Shown here: positions 22,001 to 33,348 of the stretch, piece by piece
How positions within the stretch are numbered: position 1 is the stretch's first letter
Layout: the number at the start of each line of letters is the position of its first letter
Assembly (NCBI RefSeq): GCF_026262505.1
Contig: NC_067207.1
Coordinates: 124,001-188,000, forward strand
Direction: 5' to 3'
DNA from: Trichomonas vaginalis G3
Lineage: Eukaryota; Parabasalia; Trichomonadida; Trichomonadidae
Length of the DNA: 64,000 nt
Program-made: the position numbers and the translations under genes
The notes under the pieces: generated by a model
Seen by the model: the letters and a program-made list of their open reading frames with translations, nothing else
Databases searched by the model: none
Told to the model about the DNA's origin: nothing

Positions 22001-24772
22001 AGAGTGGGGACAATATGACTCATAGTTTAAGAAGTTATGACTGATGGTTTAGTGAGAATAAGACTGATAGTTTTGACTGACAATATGACTGACGGTTTGA
22101 CACACACTATGAATTAGCTTTTTAGTTAGGATAAGACTGAATAGTTGACTGACAATATGACTGTTGATTTGAGTGAGTGTATGACTGACCGTTTTAATGA
22201 CAATATGACTGACGGTTTGAGTGACAATATGAATTACGGTTTTAGTGAGAATAAGACTGATAGTTTGGATGACAATATGACCGTTGATTTAAGTGAGTGT
22301 ATGACTGAAAGTTTGACTGACAATATGACTGACTGTTTGACAGCCTCTATGACTTACGGTTTTAGTTAGAATATGACTGATAGTTTGACTGACAATATGA
22401 CTGTTGGTTTGAGTGAGTGTATGATTGAGAATTTGGGTGACAATATGACTAATAGTTTAAGAGAGTGTATGACTGATGGTTTTAGTGAGAATAAGACTGA
22501 GAGTTTGGGTGACAATATGACTGTTGATTTGAGTGAGTGTATGACTGACAATTTGAGTGACAATATGACTTCGGTTTGACACACACTATGAATTAGCTTT
22601 TTAGTTAGAATAAGACTGACAGTTTGAGTGACAATATAACTGACGGTTTGACTGACAATATGACTGTTGATTTGAGTGAGTGTATGATTGAGAGTTTGGG
22701 TGACAATATGACTCATAGTTTAAGAGAGTGTATGACTGATGGTTTTAGTGAGAATAAGACTGATAGTTTGACTGACAATATGACTGACGGTTTGACACAC
22801 ACTATGAATTAGCTTTTTAGTTAGGATAAGACTGATAGTTTGACTGACAATATGACTGTTGATTTGAGTGAGTGTATGACTGACCGTTTTAATGACAATA
22901 TGACTGACGGTTTGAGTGACAATATGAATTACGGTTTTAGTGAGAATAAGACTGATAGTTTGGATGACAATATGACCGTTGATTTAAGTGAGTGTATGAC
23001 TGAAAGTTTGACTGACAATATGACTGACTGTTTGACAGCCTCTATGACTTACGGTTTTAGTTAGAATATGACTGATAGTTTGACTGACAATATGACTGTG
23101 GTTTGACAGACACTATGACTGTTGATTCGAGTGAGTGTATGCTTGAGAGTTTGGGTGACAATATGACTCATAGTTTAAGAGAGTGTATGACTGATGGTTT
23201 TAGTGAGAATAAGACTGACAGTTTGGGTGACAATATGACTTCGGTTTGACAGACACTATGAATTAGCTTTTTATTGAGAATAAAACTGACAGTTTGACTG
23301 ACAATATGACTGACTGTTTGACACACACTATGACTTACGGTTTTAGTTAGAATAAGACTGACAGTTTGACTGACGATATGACTGACGGTTTGACAGACAC
23401 TATGAATTAGCTTTTTAGTTAGAATAAGACTGACAATTTGAGTGACAATATGACTGACGGTTTGACACACACTATGAATTAGCTTTTTAGTTAGAATAAG
23501 ACTGACAGTTTGAGTGACAATATAACTGACGGTTTGACTGACAATATGACTGTTGATTTGAGTGAGTGTATGATTGAGAGTTTGGGTGACAATATGACTC
23601 ATAGTTTAAGAGAGTGTATGACTGATGGTTTTAGTGAGAATAAGACTGATAGTTTGACTGACAATATGACTGACGGTTTGACACACACTATGAATTAGCT
23701 TTTTAGTTAGGATAAGACTGATAGTTTGGATGACAATATGACTGACGGTTTGACAGCCTCTATGACTTACGGTTTTATTTAGAATATGATTGAGAGTTTG
23801 GGTGACAATATGACTCATAGTTTAAGAGAGTGTATGACTGATGGTTTTAGTGAGAATAAGACTGAGAGTTTGGGTGACAATATGACTGTTGATTTGAGTG
23901 AGTGTATGACTGACAATTTGAGTGACAATATGACTTCGGTTTGACAGACACTATGAATTAGCTTTTTAGTTAGGATAAGACTGACAGTTTGACTGACAAT
24001 ATGACTGACGGTTTGACAGCCTCTATGACTTAAGGTTTTATTTAGAATATGACTGAGAGTTTGGGTGACAATATGACTGCTAATTTGAATGAATATATGA
24101 CTGATGGTTTTAGTGAGAATAAGACTGGCAGTTTGAGTGACAATATGACTGTTGATTTGAGTGAGTGAATGACTGACAGTTTGACTGACAATATGACTGA
24201 CGGTTTGAGTGACAATATGACTGACGATTTGACTGACAATATGACTGACGGTTTTAGTGAGAATAAGACTGAGAGTTTGGGTGACAATATGATTGTTGAT
24301 TTGAGTGAGTGTATGACTTACAGTTTGACTGACAATATGACTGACGGCTTTAATTAGAATATTACTGACAGTTTGAGTGACAATATGACTGTGGTTTGAC
24401 AGACACTATGAATTAGCTTTTTATTGAGAGTAAGACTGACGGTTTGACCGACAATATGACTGACGGTTTTATTTAGAATATAACTGAGAGTTTGGGTGAC
24501 AATATGACTCATAGTTTAAGAGAGTGTATGACTGATGGTTTTAGTGAGAATAAGACTGATAGTTTGAGTGACAACATGACTGACGTTTTGACTGACAATA
24601 TGAGTGACGGCTTTAGTTAGAATATGACTTAGAGTTTAGCTGACAATTGGCTGACAGTTTGAGTGACAATATGACTGAGAGTTTGACTGACAATATGACT
24701 GACGGTTTGAGTGAGTGTATGAATGAGAATATAACTGACGTTTTGACTAACAATATGACTGACGGTTTGACA
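19060..24772. repeat. 5.7-kb minisatellite with 24-bp basic unit and higher-order structure
   Basis: The array is built from degenerate 24-bp units such as AATATGACTGACGGTTTGAG+TGAC, in which (T)GACTGAC and TTTGA words alternate. Blocks of many units recur as longer copies: for example the block with TGACCGTTTTAATGAC appears near 19,947, 20,728, 21,502, 22,186 and 22,880, giving a higher-order period of roughly 690-780 bp. Because the unit length is divisible by three, long open frames appear on both strands (MTDGLSDN-like on plus, QTVSHIVT-like on minus). They are broken at many places, lack flanking gene features and are best read as by-products of the repeat. Copies between about 20.6 and 22.1 kb carry more small length differences than the rest. 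Confidence 0.85.
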
Positions 24773-24784
24773 TCGAAATTCATT

Positions 24785-24935
24785 CATATATATGTATTGA
24801 TCAATGCAATCACCCTATTTAATATTATTATTTATCAATTAATTTTTCATTACTACATGCTCTCAATTATTATGACATTAATATTTATCAATAAATATTT
24901 CATTACTATATGCTCCCACCCAATTTGACATTATT
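24785..24935. repeat. Left inverted-repeat array of the MULE (three units)
   Basis: Three degenerate units about 53-55 bp apart, recognised by CAATCACCCTATTTAATATTA-like, CTCAATTATTATGACATTA and CCCACCCAATTTGACATTA words, each followed or preceded by TTTCATTACTA(C/T)ATGC. They are the reverse complement of the right-end units. Confidence 0.65.
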
Positions 24936-25039
24936 GTTCTTTGACAAATTTTTCTTTATTAAAGACACTCTCACAAATTCATATCAATATATTTTAATTA
25001 TCACCTATTCCAATCCATTTTCATATTCATATTCTTATT

Positions 25040-25505
25040 GAGTTAGAATAAATTGAGGATGACTGAGAATCAAATTATAATTAGTGAGAATCAATTGAAG
25101 AATACTGGGAGTTAATTAAGGTTATTTAAGAATAAATTGTGAATAAGTGACAATCAATTGAGGATGAGTGAGAATCATTTGATTATTAGTGAGATTCAAC
25201 TGAACATCAGTGAGAATCAATTGAATAATACTAAGAAGAAATTGAGGAAGTGTGAGAATCACTTGATTCTTAGCGAGAATCAATTGATTCTTAGCGAGAA
25301 TCAATTAAGGATGAGTAAGAATCAATTAATAAGTAGTGAGAATCAATTTAGGGTGACTGAGAATCAATTGATTCTTAGTGAGAATCTGTTGATAATTAAT
25401 GCGAATCAATTGATTATTTGTGAGAATCAATTGATCAGTAGTGAGGATCAATTGATTATTTGTGAGAATCAATTGAAGATGAGTAAGAGTCAATTGAAGA
25501 TGAAT
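25040..25505. repeat. 21-bp tandem repeat array inside the MULE
   Basis: More than 20 imperfect copies of a 21-bp unit close to GAGAATCAATTGATTCTTAGT. The core AATCAATTGATT is itself palindromic. The unit is a multiple of three, so it translates as a heptad-like ENQLILS repeat on the plus strand; I treat that frame as incidental because it has no sensible start and lies between the transposon end and its coding region. Confidence 0.75.
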
Positions 25506-25622
25506 ATGTGTCTATTCTGATATGACTTAGTATCTACTGAGGCTAGATGCTAACATCTTACTTTTATGATCATAATTTTTCAACTCCATTAATATTTATA
25601 ACAATATTTTGATTACTATTTA

Positions 25623-27450
25623 ATGCTAAACCATCTTCATCTACCATTAAATGTTTCGGATGATTTGATTTTAATTCAGTTGGGTTCTATTAGATGTAAT
25701 AGTGTAAATTCTGATAGGGTATATTTCAAAAATTTTATATTATTCTTCCAATAAACCCTATCAAAAAGAATGGTATACAAATAAAATAACTTATCAAGAT
25801 GGTAAACCTAAATTCACTGTTTTGGATTCATTATCAAATGCATATGTCGGAGATTCACCATCATATCCTTGGGGACAAATCGTTTCAAAAATCAAAGAAT
25901 TAAACAGAAATATTAAGAATGTATATAATTTTGGACATAAATTATTTGGATTTGAAAATAAATCTATCATTTGTTATTTGGAGGAACTCAAAGAGCGTTT
26001 TATCTCGAATAGCGATGAAGTAAAGTATCTTCAAACATATAAAACAACACCTAAATTTCAGAAATCCGCTGAAGCTTTTACAGAAATGGTAAATATGATT
26101 ATAAGTGAAAAATATTTGCAAACAGATCTCAGTCAAATTAAAATCAAAATCCATCGTCTAGGGGAACAATATATTCTTAAATTTTTAGAAGCATTTATAA
26201 TTGCCCGCCCCAAATTTTATGCACAGGTTATAGGTTTCTTACAAAATTTTTCATTTGACCAGGAATTATACTCAAAAGCAGGAATTTCTAAACCATTAAT
26301 ACAAGCAATAATTAATGGCGATAAAAGATATTCGAATATTTTTGCTTTTTCAGGAAAATCGTGTGATTTAACAATCAAAGATTTTATTAATGTTTTAATT
26401 TCAGATCAAACAAATCAAAATGGTGAAGAATATTATCAAATACGTATCAGATCTATATTGGATAATAGTAAATATTCTTTCTATGAACTAGCAGTTAAAT
26501 TTGAATCAATTAATATTTTAAATTCGTGTAATATAGATAATGTTACACCAATCATGAAAGCATTGATAATGTCAAGCCCAAACGAAACAATTTTCAAAAT
26601 GAATGATAAATTCAATTTGCAGACTTATCAATTTACAAACCAAATCAAGTATGTTTTATCTTTTGCATACAATATCTCAGAGTTATTTTCTACATTTAGA
26701 AATCCATTACTCTCTTCGATTGTTTCAACAAATAATATTATATCAGTAATGAATTTGAATGAAAGCAAAGTTATTCGTTTAAAGATTCATTTAATCTTCC
26801 ATGAGGCCCTAATTCAAAATAATGATTTTATGTACAAGAACTTTAATGTTTTGAATCAAATAAAAAACAATGACCTTCTGGAAATTTTAGCAAAAGCTTG
26901 TTTGAAAGCTGACAAAAAAATTCAAGCAGATTTTGAACAAATCATGGGTATTAAATTTACAGCGATCAAACAATTTCATGAATCCATAGAAAAAATTCCA
27001 GTTGATCGGTCTCCAATTACAATAGATGGTTGCCATATTTGTTTTGAATGCTCTAAAAATACTGATATTGAAAAACTCAAATCAATGCAATTAATTCTAA
27101 TAAGCCCTGGTATTCATATCAATGTGTTAACTTATGAACAAACATTGAAGTTTTTGGAACAAATGCCAGCATTTATTCATTTGGGCCTTTCCAATATAAG
27201 TTCTGATCGATCTGTAAACTTAAATTATTTTCTACTTCAAAACGAAGATTATTCCCCTTTAAAAATTTCTACAGATAATTATTATTACTTTAAGATCACA
27301 TTGTATGACAAAATCGTATCCTTTGAATATTCAAAAGTATCAGATACGTTGTGGATGATTACTGTACCAAAAAACATGAAAAACATAAAATTACCCAAAG
27401 AGTTTTCAGGGAGGTTAAAATGGTACATTCAAATAACGAAAGTTGATTGA
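25623..27450 (+). pseudogene. Upstream frame of the MULE (unknown protein), broken near its start
   Basis: The long frame (from about 25,755 to 27,450, about 560 codons) has no in-frame ATG near its 5' end. A different frame starts with ATG at 25,623 and stops at 25,754, just where the long frame takes over, so one small length change near 25,750 has probably split a single gene. The protein is AT-codon rich, largely helical and not recognised; it has two single cysteines near GCHICFECS at about residue 405 of the long part. It ends 14 bases inside the open part of the transposase frame, so both may have been one protein of about 1,000 residues. It could instead be a captured host gene. Confidence 0.55.
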
Positions 27451-28810
27451 TCTCCCAGGACATCCTCTGCAAGATGAAATACAGGAAAAAATAAAGCATG
27501 ATAATGAGATTGGTGATATCTTAACTTCATATCCCGGGAAATTTTATGTAAATTATAGCACAACGATAAGAAGTGATAGTTTATTCGTCAATGGAAATCC
27601 TATAGAATTTCTTATATATATTCCAAGCGAATCAGGAAATTTGGCGTTGGAGTGTAATTTAATTCACTTAGATGCTACTTTTTCATGGCCGAAATATATA
27701 TTTATTTTTCCTCGTGGTAATTACTATATGCGAGGTTACCCTCTAGGGATATACATAGGGCGCAGCGAATCATCCGCTGCTTATCAACGGTGGCTTACAG
27801 CCATGAATATTGAATTTAAATCATTAAACATTATGGAGCACTTTTCAAGAATCAAATGGATGAGCGATTTAGGTACTGGAGTTTTAAAATTTTTGAATAC
27901 GAATCATTTCCAAAATTATATCTGTATTAGGCACTATCTCGGAACCATGGGCAATAATACTTTACTACATGTTTTTGCTCTGATAGTATTATTATCAAAA
28001 TCGGCCCAAGATTTTGAGGACAATTACAAATGTTTTGATCCATCGGTTCAGAAAATGTATGCTACAAAGAATATATCAGATGAGCAGCTGGAAAAATGGA
28101 AGCAGATATATAAAGATCAAGAGCATTTAGCAGCATACCACCGCATTCCACCTATAAGCACTAATAATAGTGCAGAGGGTAAGCATAGACACATTAACGA
28201 ACTTGCAAAAAAAGCAAGAAACTTTTCTACTTTCATCAAATTCATTCTGAATGATACTATCATTAGGATTAATGAATCAATTGATCCCATTAATAAGCAA
28301 AAACGCGAGAAGAATGACTTGTTAAACGAAAAATGCATACATTGCGGATTCTCCTATAATGATATTAATACTGATAAGAATCCTTGTAAATATTGCAAGG
28401 ATTTCTTTATGAATAAGAGTCATGTTCCCTCTGCAGGCATACATGTTATGAAAATAGGAGAAAACGTAGGTGAAATCATAGAATTCCCAATCGATAAAAA
28501 TGTAGGTGATCAGGATGAACTCGTGGATCACAAAGAAAAGAGTTCGCCGATCGAAATATCAAAATACGCAGAATTTATTGATATTGACGATAAAAATAAA
28601 GCAGTTTTAGTCGTAAAACTGCTTTATAATCTTGAAACGTTCCAAGATGCCAAAGATTTAATCAATTCTCTGGAAAAACAATCAAAAAATTATGAATCTG
28701 CATTACAAAATAAACCAGAAATTTGGTTGGAAAAATACTTGCCTGAATTAATGAAGGAAGTAAAAGATGCGAGAGCTGCTAGAATGAGATTGAAGATAAT
28801 AAAGAAGTAG
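27437..28810 (+). CDS. Mutator-like (MULE) DDE transposase
   Basis: About 457 codons. The order of motifs matches MULE transposases: IHLDATFS (first catalytic Asp), RGYPLGIYIGRSESSAAYQRWL (the conserved P-G... S-x-S...W block), then WMSDLGTGVLKFL (second Asp), then CIRHYLGTMG (C/H motif), and NNSAEGKHRHIN near the C-terminal end of the domain. Two CxxC pairs follow (CIHCG and CKYCK), probably a zinc ribbon, and the last 100 residues are charged and helical. The frame is open from just after a TAA at 27,434 but has no ATG for about 100 codons. It overlaps the upstream frame in a different phase, which suggests a frame break or programmed frameshift joining the two. Function: cut-and-paste transposition of the element. 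Confidence 0.7.
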   Translation, partial: RKLIDLPGHPLQDEIQEKIKHDNEIGDILTSYPGKFYVNYSTTIRSDSLFVNGNPIEFLIYIPSESGNLALECNLIHLDATFSWPKYIFIFPRGNYYMRGYPLGIYIGRSESSAAYQRWLTAMNIEFKSLNIMEHFSRIKWMSDLGTGVLKFLNTNHFQNYICIRHYLGTMGNNTLLHVFALIVLLSKSAQDFEDNYKCFDPSVQKMYATKNISDEQLEKWKQIYKDQEHLAAYHRIPPISTNNSAEGKHRHINELAKKARNFSTFIKFILNDTIIRINESIDPINKQKREKNDLLNEKCIHCGFSYNDINTDKNPCKYCKDFFMNKSHVPSAGIHVMKIGENVGEIIEFPIDKNVGDQDELVDHKEKSSPIEISKYAEFIDIDDKNKAVLVVKLLYNLETFQDAKDLINSLEKQSKNYESALQNKPEIWLEKYLPELMKEVKDARAARMRLKIIKK

Positions 28811-28924
28811 AGATGATGAGTGAATAAAAACTTTGTATTAAATTTGTATATAAAAGAATTATAAAAAATAAAGAAGTGGTTGATAGGAATTTGAAAATTC
28901 GTTGGGTGCATATAAGTTTGATAA

Positions 28925-29380
28925 ATATATTTATGAATATTAATGTCAAATTGGGTGGTTGCATATAGTAATGAAAAATATATTAATAAAAATTAATGTC
29001 AAATTGGTTGGTTGCATATAGTAATGAAAATAAGATTAATAAAAATTAATGTCAAATTGGGTGGATTCGTGATAGAATGCTTCTGTGTATGTGTGGCGTG
29101 AGTTAGCATCGGGTGGTTGCGTGATAGAATGCTTCTGTGTATGTGTGGCGTGAGTTAGCATCGGGTGGTTGCGTGATAGAATGCTTCTGTGTATGTGTGG
29201 CGTGAGTTAGCATCGGGTGGTTGCGTGATAGAATGCTTCTGTGTATGTGTGGCGTGAGTTAGCATCGGGTGGTTGCGTGATAGAATGCTTCTGTGTATGT
29301 GTGGCGTGAGTTAGCATCGGGTGGTTGCGTGATAGAATGCTTCTGTGTATGTGTGGCGTGAGTTAGCATCGGGTGGTTTC
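28925..29380. repeat. Right inverted-repeat array of the MULE, including six 52-bp units
   Basis: Three units 53-54 bp long (GTCAAATTGG starts at 28,944, 28,998 and 29,051) are the inverted counterpart of the left end. They pass directly into six near-identical 52-bp units starting at 29,069 and then every 52 bp to about 29,380. Both unit types share the phase-matched core GGGTGGTTGC, so the 52-bp units look like diverged, recently amplified copies of the end unit. Confidence 0.8.
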
Positions 29381-30849
29381 ATCACAAATTTTAACCCATC
29401 CAAATCTTATTAATTATTAAAATTCTTTTACAATTTCTGATGTATTTTTTGAAAACATTTCATATGCAATATTTCTCCTTTTCTTTCCTCAAATCTTCAA
29501 ATATTAATAACTTTGGATATGAAATTATTTGGATCTTTTATGAATTTTAAATGTCTTTCTTAATATCAAATCGATTAAATTATTAATATTTTCTAAATTA
29601 TGCCTTAAAAATCCAAATATAAAAAATCGTAAATAAAAAATATATTTTTTATTTTTATTTTGTAAATAATCCGTTTACTAAATGGGACTGTATCATGAAA
29701 GTAACAAAAATCATTATTTAACAAGATTCAAAACTGATGCAACGAAATGCACATTGATTTTGTAGTGTAACAAAGAGAGATTTATTGTAAAAAGTACAAA
29801 ATAGTATATTTATTATCGTGATTAGCGTAGAAATGTATGAGTTTGGGACGGATTTCTGGTGCATTCATAACTAAAGTGATACATTGTCTGGAGCAAGTTC
29901 AGATCTTTAACTTATGGCTTGTTTGGTGCTAACTCACCCAATTTAAGTGCACTAGAGGGGATTTTGTCTGTAATGAGCATGCACCTTGAGTTGTTGCTTG
30001 GTCCGTGTACGAAAGATAGTAATTTAATACTATACTCGATTAAATGTGAATTTCTAATTTTGAATTTGCGTTTTTTCCTGAAAATAGTTACAATATATGA
30101 AAGAGTTGGCAAAACTAGAGGACACGTCTTTAAGGGTTTGGCTCGTGCTTCATGTTAATATGCCGAAACTAAAATAAACGTATATTGGGGGTCGAAAATT
30201 GAGAGCTCATATCTTTAAGTGTTGATTTTTTATTTTTTAACTTATGGATATTTTAAATCACATTAGGTATATAGCAATTACGCAGTGCAATACATCATTT
30301 TTCGTCTATAATAGCCCATTTTCACGCCAACGATAATTTTCGATCAGAAATCTTAAAAGTTCAGGAGTTATTCCAAAATTCCGATAATGCTTATTGCAAT
30401 GTAAAGCTATATTTGGACATATGAGCATAAACATGTCCAAAATTGAAAAAAAGACCAATTCATCAAAACATATTCGTTTAAAAAACAAAGATCTGGATCG
30501 TGTATGTGCATAGGTTTCTGTTTCCGCCATTTCCCAATATTTTCTATCGCATCGTTTTCAATTCAATAAATAAAGGTCCTCAATTTTCGAATTCTCTTGA
30601 ACAATAATTTTGAAAAAGTCTAATCCGCTTGTTTCAAATAAGAGTTATTCGATTAATTGCAGCGAGAAAGAATACATTAAAAATTTACAACCTCTCTTAC
30701 AAATGTTCTCAAAATATTTTGAAACAAAATTTTGAGAATAAATTTGAGGCTAGATGGATAGATCCAGACCATGATGGTCTCTTAAATTGTGAAAAAACAA
30801 TGCATTGAAACTCAGACCAAAATTTCCTTCTCAATTTTACTTTTTTTCG
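29381..30849. other. 1.5 kb gene-free region
   Basis: No coding frame with any family resemblance. Between about 29,830 and 30,130 the composition is less AT-rich than around it, which may mark an old, unrecognisable insertion. The last 100 bp should contain the transporter promoter. Confidence 0.5.
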
Positions 30850-32277
30850 ATGCAAGTTACATTTAGCACTCCTCTGCTGCCACCAGCACAAAAGGAGTGC
30901 TCGTTAGGACACATACTCTGTGTCTGCGCAGCAACCCTTGGCTTTGAAACAGCTTTCAACGTTCTTTTCTCTTTATCAGAACCGATTATGGACGAATTAA
31001 ACCTTTCATCAACCGGAAAGTTCTTGTGTTGGCTTTCTGGACCACTTGCAGGTCTATTTCTCTTACCTTTTGTTGGTATCTGGTCTGACAGATGCAGAAG
31101 CAAATTTGGAAGAAGAAGACCATTCATTGTTGGCGGAAGCATATTTACTTTAATTGGGTTAGGCCTACTCTTACTCTTGAAGCATTATGCAGATAAATTG
31201 AGCAGTTTAAGAAAAACAATTTCCATGTTTTTCATTTTATTCATAAACTACGCCTCTATTAATACGATGATGGCCCCGTCAAGAGCTCTAATAGGTGATA
31301 TCATCCCCGAGAAGCAGCAGGACTTGGCAAATGCAATTGCATCTGTCATGGTTGCACTTTCATCGGTATTACCTAATATTGTTGGTGGTGTTGGCTACTT
31401 CATCAAGAATAACTCATATTCCGATAGGGCCGAAAACCTTACACTCTACTTTTGCCTTGCAATGATTTTTATTTGCGTAACAATAACAGTCATTGCAGGA
31501 AAAGAGAAACCATACACTGAGGTTAATGAAAAGAAGTCGGATAATAACCCAATCGTCCAAATGTTTAAGGAAATTAAGAATATGCCATCTCCTATCGTTA
31601 GATCATGCATTCTTATGATCCTTAGCTGGGTAGCGAACTACATGTACACGATGATGGGTACGGACTACTTCATGAACGAAGTTTTCGCTGGAGATGATCC
31701 AAATAAAGGTCTTTGCTTCGGCATGATCGTCATTGCCTGCTCGAACGCCCTTTCGTTCGTCTATGGCTGTTTCCATGCCAATCTTGTCGAATGCTTTGGA
31801 GATAAGCTCGTATACGCTGTTGCTCATATTATTGAAGCAGTTTCACTGACATCTGTCTTCTATATCAGCAACAGATGGGCTCTGTTAGCAATAATGGCTC
31901 CAATCGGTATCGCAATTGCTAATTTCAACTCTACACCTTATACTCTTGTTTCTCTTTCAGTTAATGAAGAGATGATGGGTATTTACATGTCAGCATTATC
32001 ATCATGCATCGATATCGCTTACATTATTGCTAATACGACCATGAATTTCGCTCTAGGAACAATTTATACAAAATTTGTTCCGAAAACATGGAATGTTACA
32101 AGATTACAGTTCTTAATCGGTTTGTCCGGTATATGGGCTGTAATAACTGCAATTTTCTCCGCTTTCATCATTGTTCCAAAGCACAGATTCGATTCTTCAC
32201 TAACTGCAGAGAGTACTTACACTGGAACAGAGTCAATGAATTCATACCCTGAGTATGAAGAAGATCCTATAGAATAG
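30850..32277 (+). CDS. Major-facilitator transporter, SLC45/sucrose-transporter (GPH) type
   Basis: A 475-residue membrane protein with about twelve hydrophobic segments. Early in the sequence is GPLAGLFLLPFVGIWSDRC followed by RSKFGRRRPF, the loop 2-3 signature of plant sucrose carriers and animal SLC45 proteins, which move sugar with protons across the plasma membrane. An upstream in-frame TTG adds 15 residues; the ATG at 30,850 (MQVTFSTPLLPP) is taken instead. The N- and C-termini are hydrophilic and would face the cytosol; the tail ends in an acidic run. The stop is followed by AATAAA. The substrate is inferred only from family likeness and could be another sugar or small polyol. Confidence 0.8.
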   Translation: MQVTFSTPLLPPAQKECSLGHILCVCAATLGFETAFNVLFSLSEPIMDELNLSSTGKFLCWLSGPLAGLFLLPFVGIWSDRCRSKFGRRRPFIVGGSIFTLIGLGLLLLLKHYADKLSSLRKTISMFFILFINYASINTMMAPSRALIGDIIPEKQQDLANAIASVMVALSSVLPNIVGGVGYFIKNNSYSDRAENLTLYFCLAMIFICVTITVIAGKEKPYTEVNEKKSDNNPIVQMFKEIKNMPSPIVRSCILMILSWVANYMYTMMGTDYFMNEVFAGDDPNKGLCFGMIVIACSNALSFVYGCFHANLVECFGDKLVYAVAHIIEAVSLTSVFYISNRWALLAIMAPIGIAIANFNSTPYTLVSLSVNEEMMGIYMSALSSCIDIAYIIANTTMNFALGTIYTKFVPKTWNVTRLQFLIGLSGIWAVITAIFSAFIIVPKHRFDSSLTAESTYTGTESMNSYPEYEEDPIE

Positions 32278-32863
32278 AATAAATTTGTTTGAGCTTTTTA
32301 GTGAGAAAATCATTATTTTTCTCACAAACCCAAAAAAAGTTTCATTTAGGTTATGTTTTTTTATAAGATATAATCGCTTGAATAAAATTATGTAGTATAT
32401 ATGGTATTAAATTACTATTAATTTTTTATTGAAAAAAATTAATAAAAAATCTCAAAAAAACTTATGGTAAATATAATGTTTTCTTCATGGGTTTGTGGTA
32501 TTAGAACTCTCATATCATAATTTTGATTTGTTGTACATTTTGGATTTTTATTTTTGAAATCAATAAGTGTTAGTTTCATTTTCAAACATTACTGCAAGAA
32601 TATTAATGATAACATACCGATTTTTAATGATAATCGAGCAATATTAATATAATATTTCTTATTGATTATGTTTTTTGCATTCATTTGAAAAAGGATAATA
32701 AAACTAATGTTGAAATGAGTGATTTGATATCCAGAAATGCTGACGGTCTCTGATTATTCATAGAAATAAGTGAATTTAGAAAATAAAAAGTGACAATTGA
32801 TAAGGTTAAAATTATACCTTCTCTCAAAAATCTTGCGAAAAAAATTTCTGTTCAAAAATTAGA
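32278..32863. other. Intergenic spacer
   Basis: AT-rich, no gene or repeat recognised. Confidence 0.6.
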
Positions 32864-33097
32864 ATGCCTTTGCAGAGTGATCAAGATCTTCAACCTAAGC
32901 CTCCAAGAAAGGATTATAGGAATATGGAACCTGTAGGCTACATTCTTATATTCTTTTCGATCTTCTTTGGCTTACTTTTGCTTTGGGTTATTTGCAATAT
33001 TGTAGAATGCATTATGGCATGGCAACGCAGAAGAACAAAAAAGCTTTCTGACTTAGAACCAATACCAATAGATGAATATTCGGACTCTGAAGAATAA
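32864..33097 (+). CDS. Small single-pass membrane protein
   Basis: A 77-residue protein: a hydrophilic, proline-containing start, one strong membrane segment (about residues 25-49, GYILIFFSIFFGLLLLWVIC), then a basic patch (WQRRRTKK) and an acidic serine-containing tail (EYSDSEE). The positive patch just after the membrane span suggests the C-terminus is cytosolic. The ATG is genuine. I know no family; trichomonads encode many such small proteins. The acidic SDSEE end could be a casein-kinase-2 site. Confidence 0.65.
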   Translation: MPLQSDQDLQPKPPRKDYRNMEPVGYILIFFSIFFGLLLLWVICNIVECIMAWQRRRTKKLSDLEPIPIDEYSDSEE

Positions 33098-33348
33098 TTC
33101 ATATTCCCATTCTGGCTGTTAAATAATATTACATCAAGAATACAACATAAATCTACCAAATTGATGGTTACAAGATCAAATAAATACATTTGTTTTTATT
33201 TTTCAAAAAATCATTTTTTTATCAAACATTTTTACATTGTTTTTATATATGAATCTTAAATATATTTGAATAGGTAGTGCGTTGGCGGAGAAATAAAGAA
33301 AAAATATCAAAAATTATTAAAATATAAAAGATTTACAAACAAAATTTA

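Larger units (their letters stand above)
24785..29380 (+). mobile_element. Mutator-like DNA transposon (MULE) with tandem-repeat inverted ends
   Basis: The left end (24,785-24,935) and right end (28,925-29,380) carry the same about 53-bp unit in opposite orientation: CACCCAATTTGACATTA on the left is the reverse complement of TAATGTCAAATTGGGTG on the right, followed by CATATAGTAATGAAA in both. Between them lie a 21-bp repeat array and two overlapping frames, the second a DDE transposase. The left end abuts the minisatellite, so the element probably inserted at its edge. Mutator-like elements are known to be abundant in T. vaginalis. The coding part has at least two frame breaks, so this copy is probably inactive unless frameshifting is used. 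Exact end bases and target duplication could not be fixed. Confidence 0.65.

Noticed and set aside
18962-24930. Many open frames of 60-170 codons in the minisatellite on both strands
   Set aside because: They follow from a repeat unit divisible by three, are broken from copy to copy, and have no start context, signal or non-repeat part.
25158-25520. 120-codon frame of ENQLILS heptads
   Set aside because: It is the translation of a 21-bp transposon repeat and has stops on both sides without gene features.
29069-29380. Six 52-bp tandem repeats as a CRISPR or telomere-type array
   Set aside because: Head-to-tail identical units without spacers, and in phase with the transposon end units.
29919-30158. 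79-codon plus-strand frame in the spacer before the transporter
   Set aside because: No homology pattern, no start context; mentioned only as a compositional oddity.
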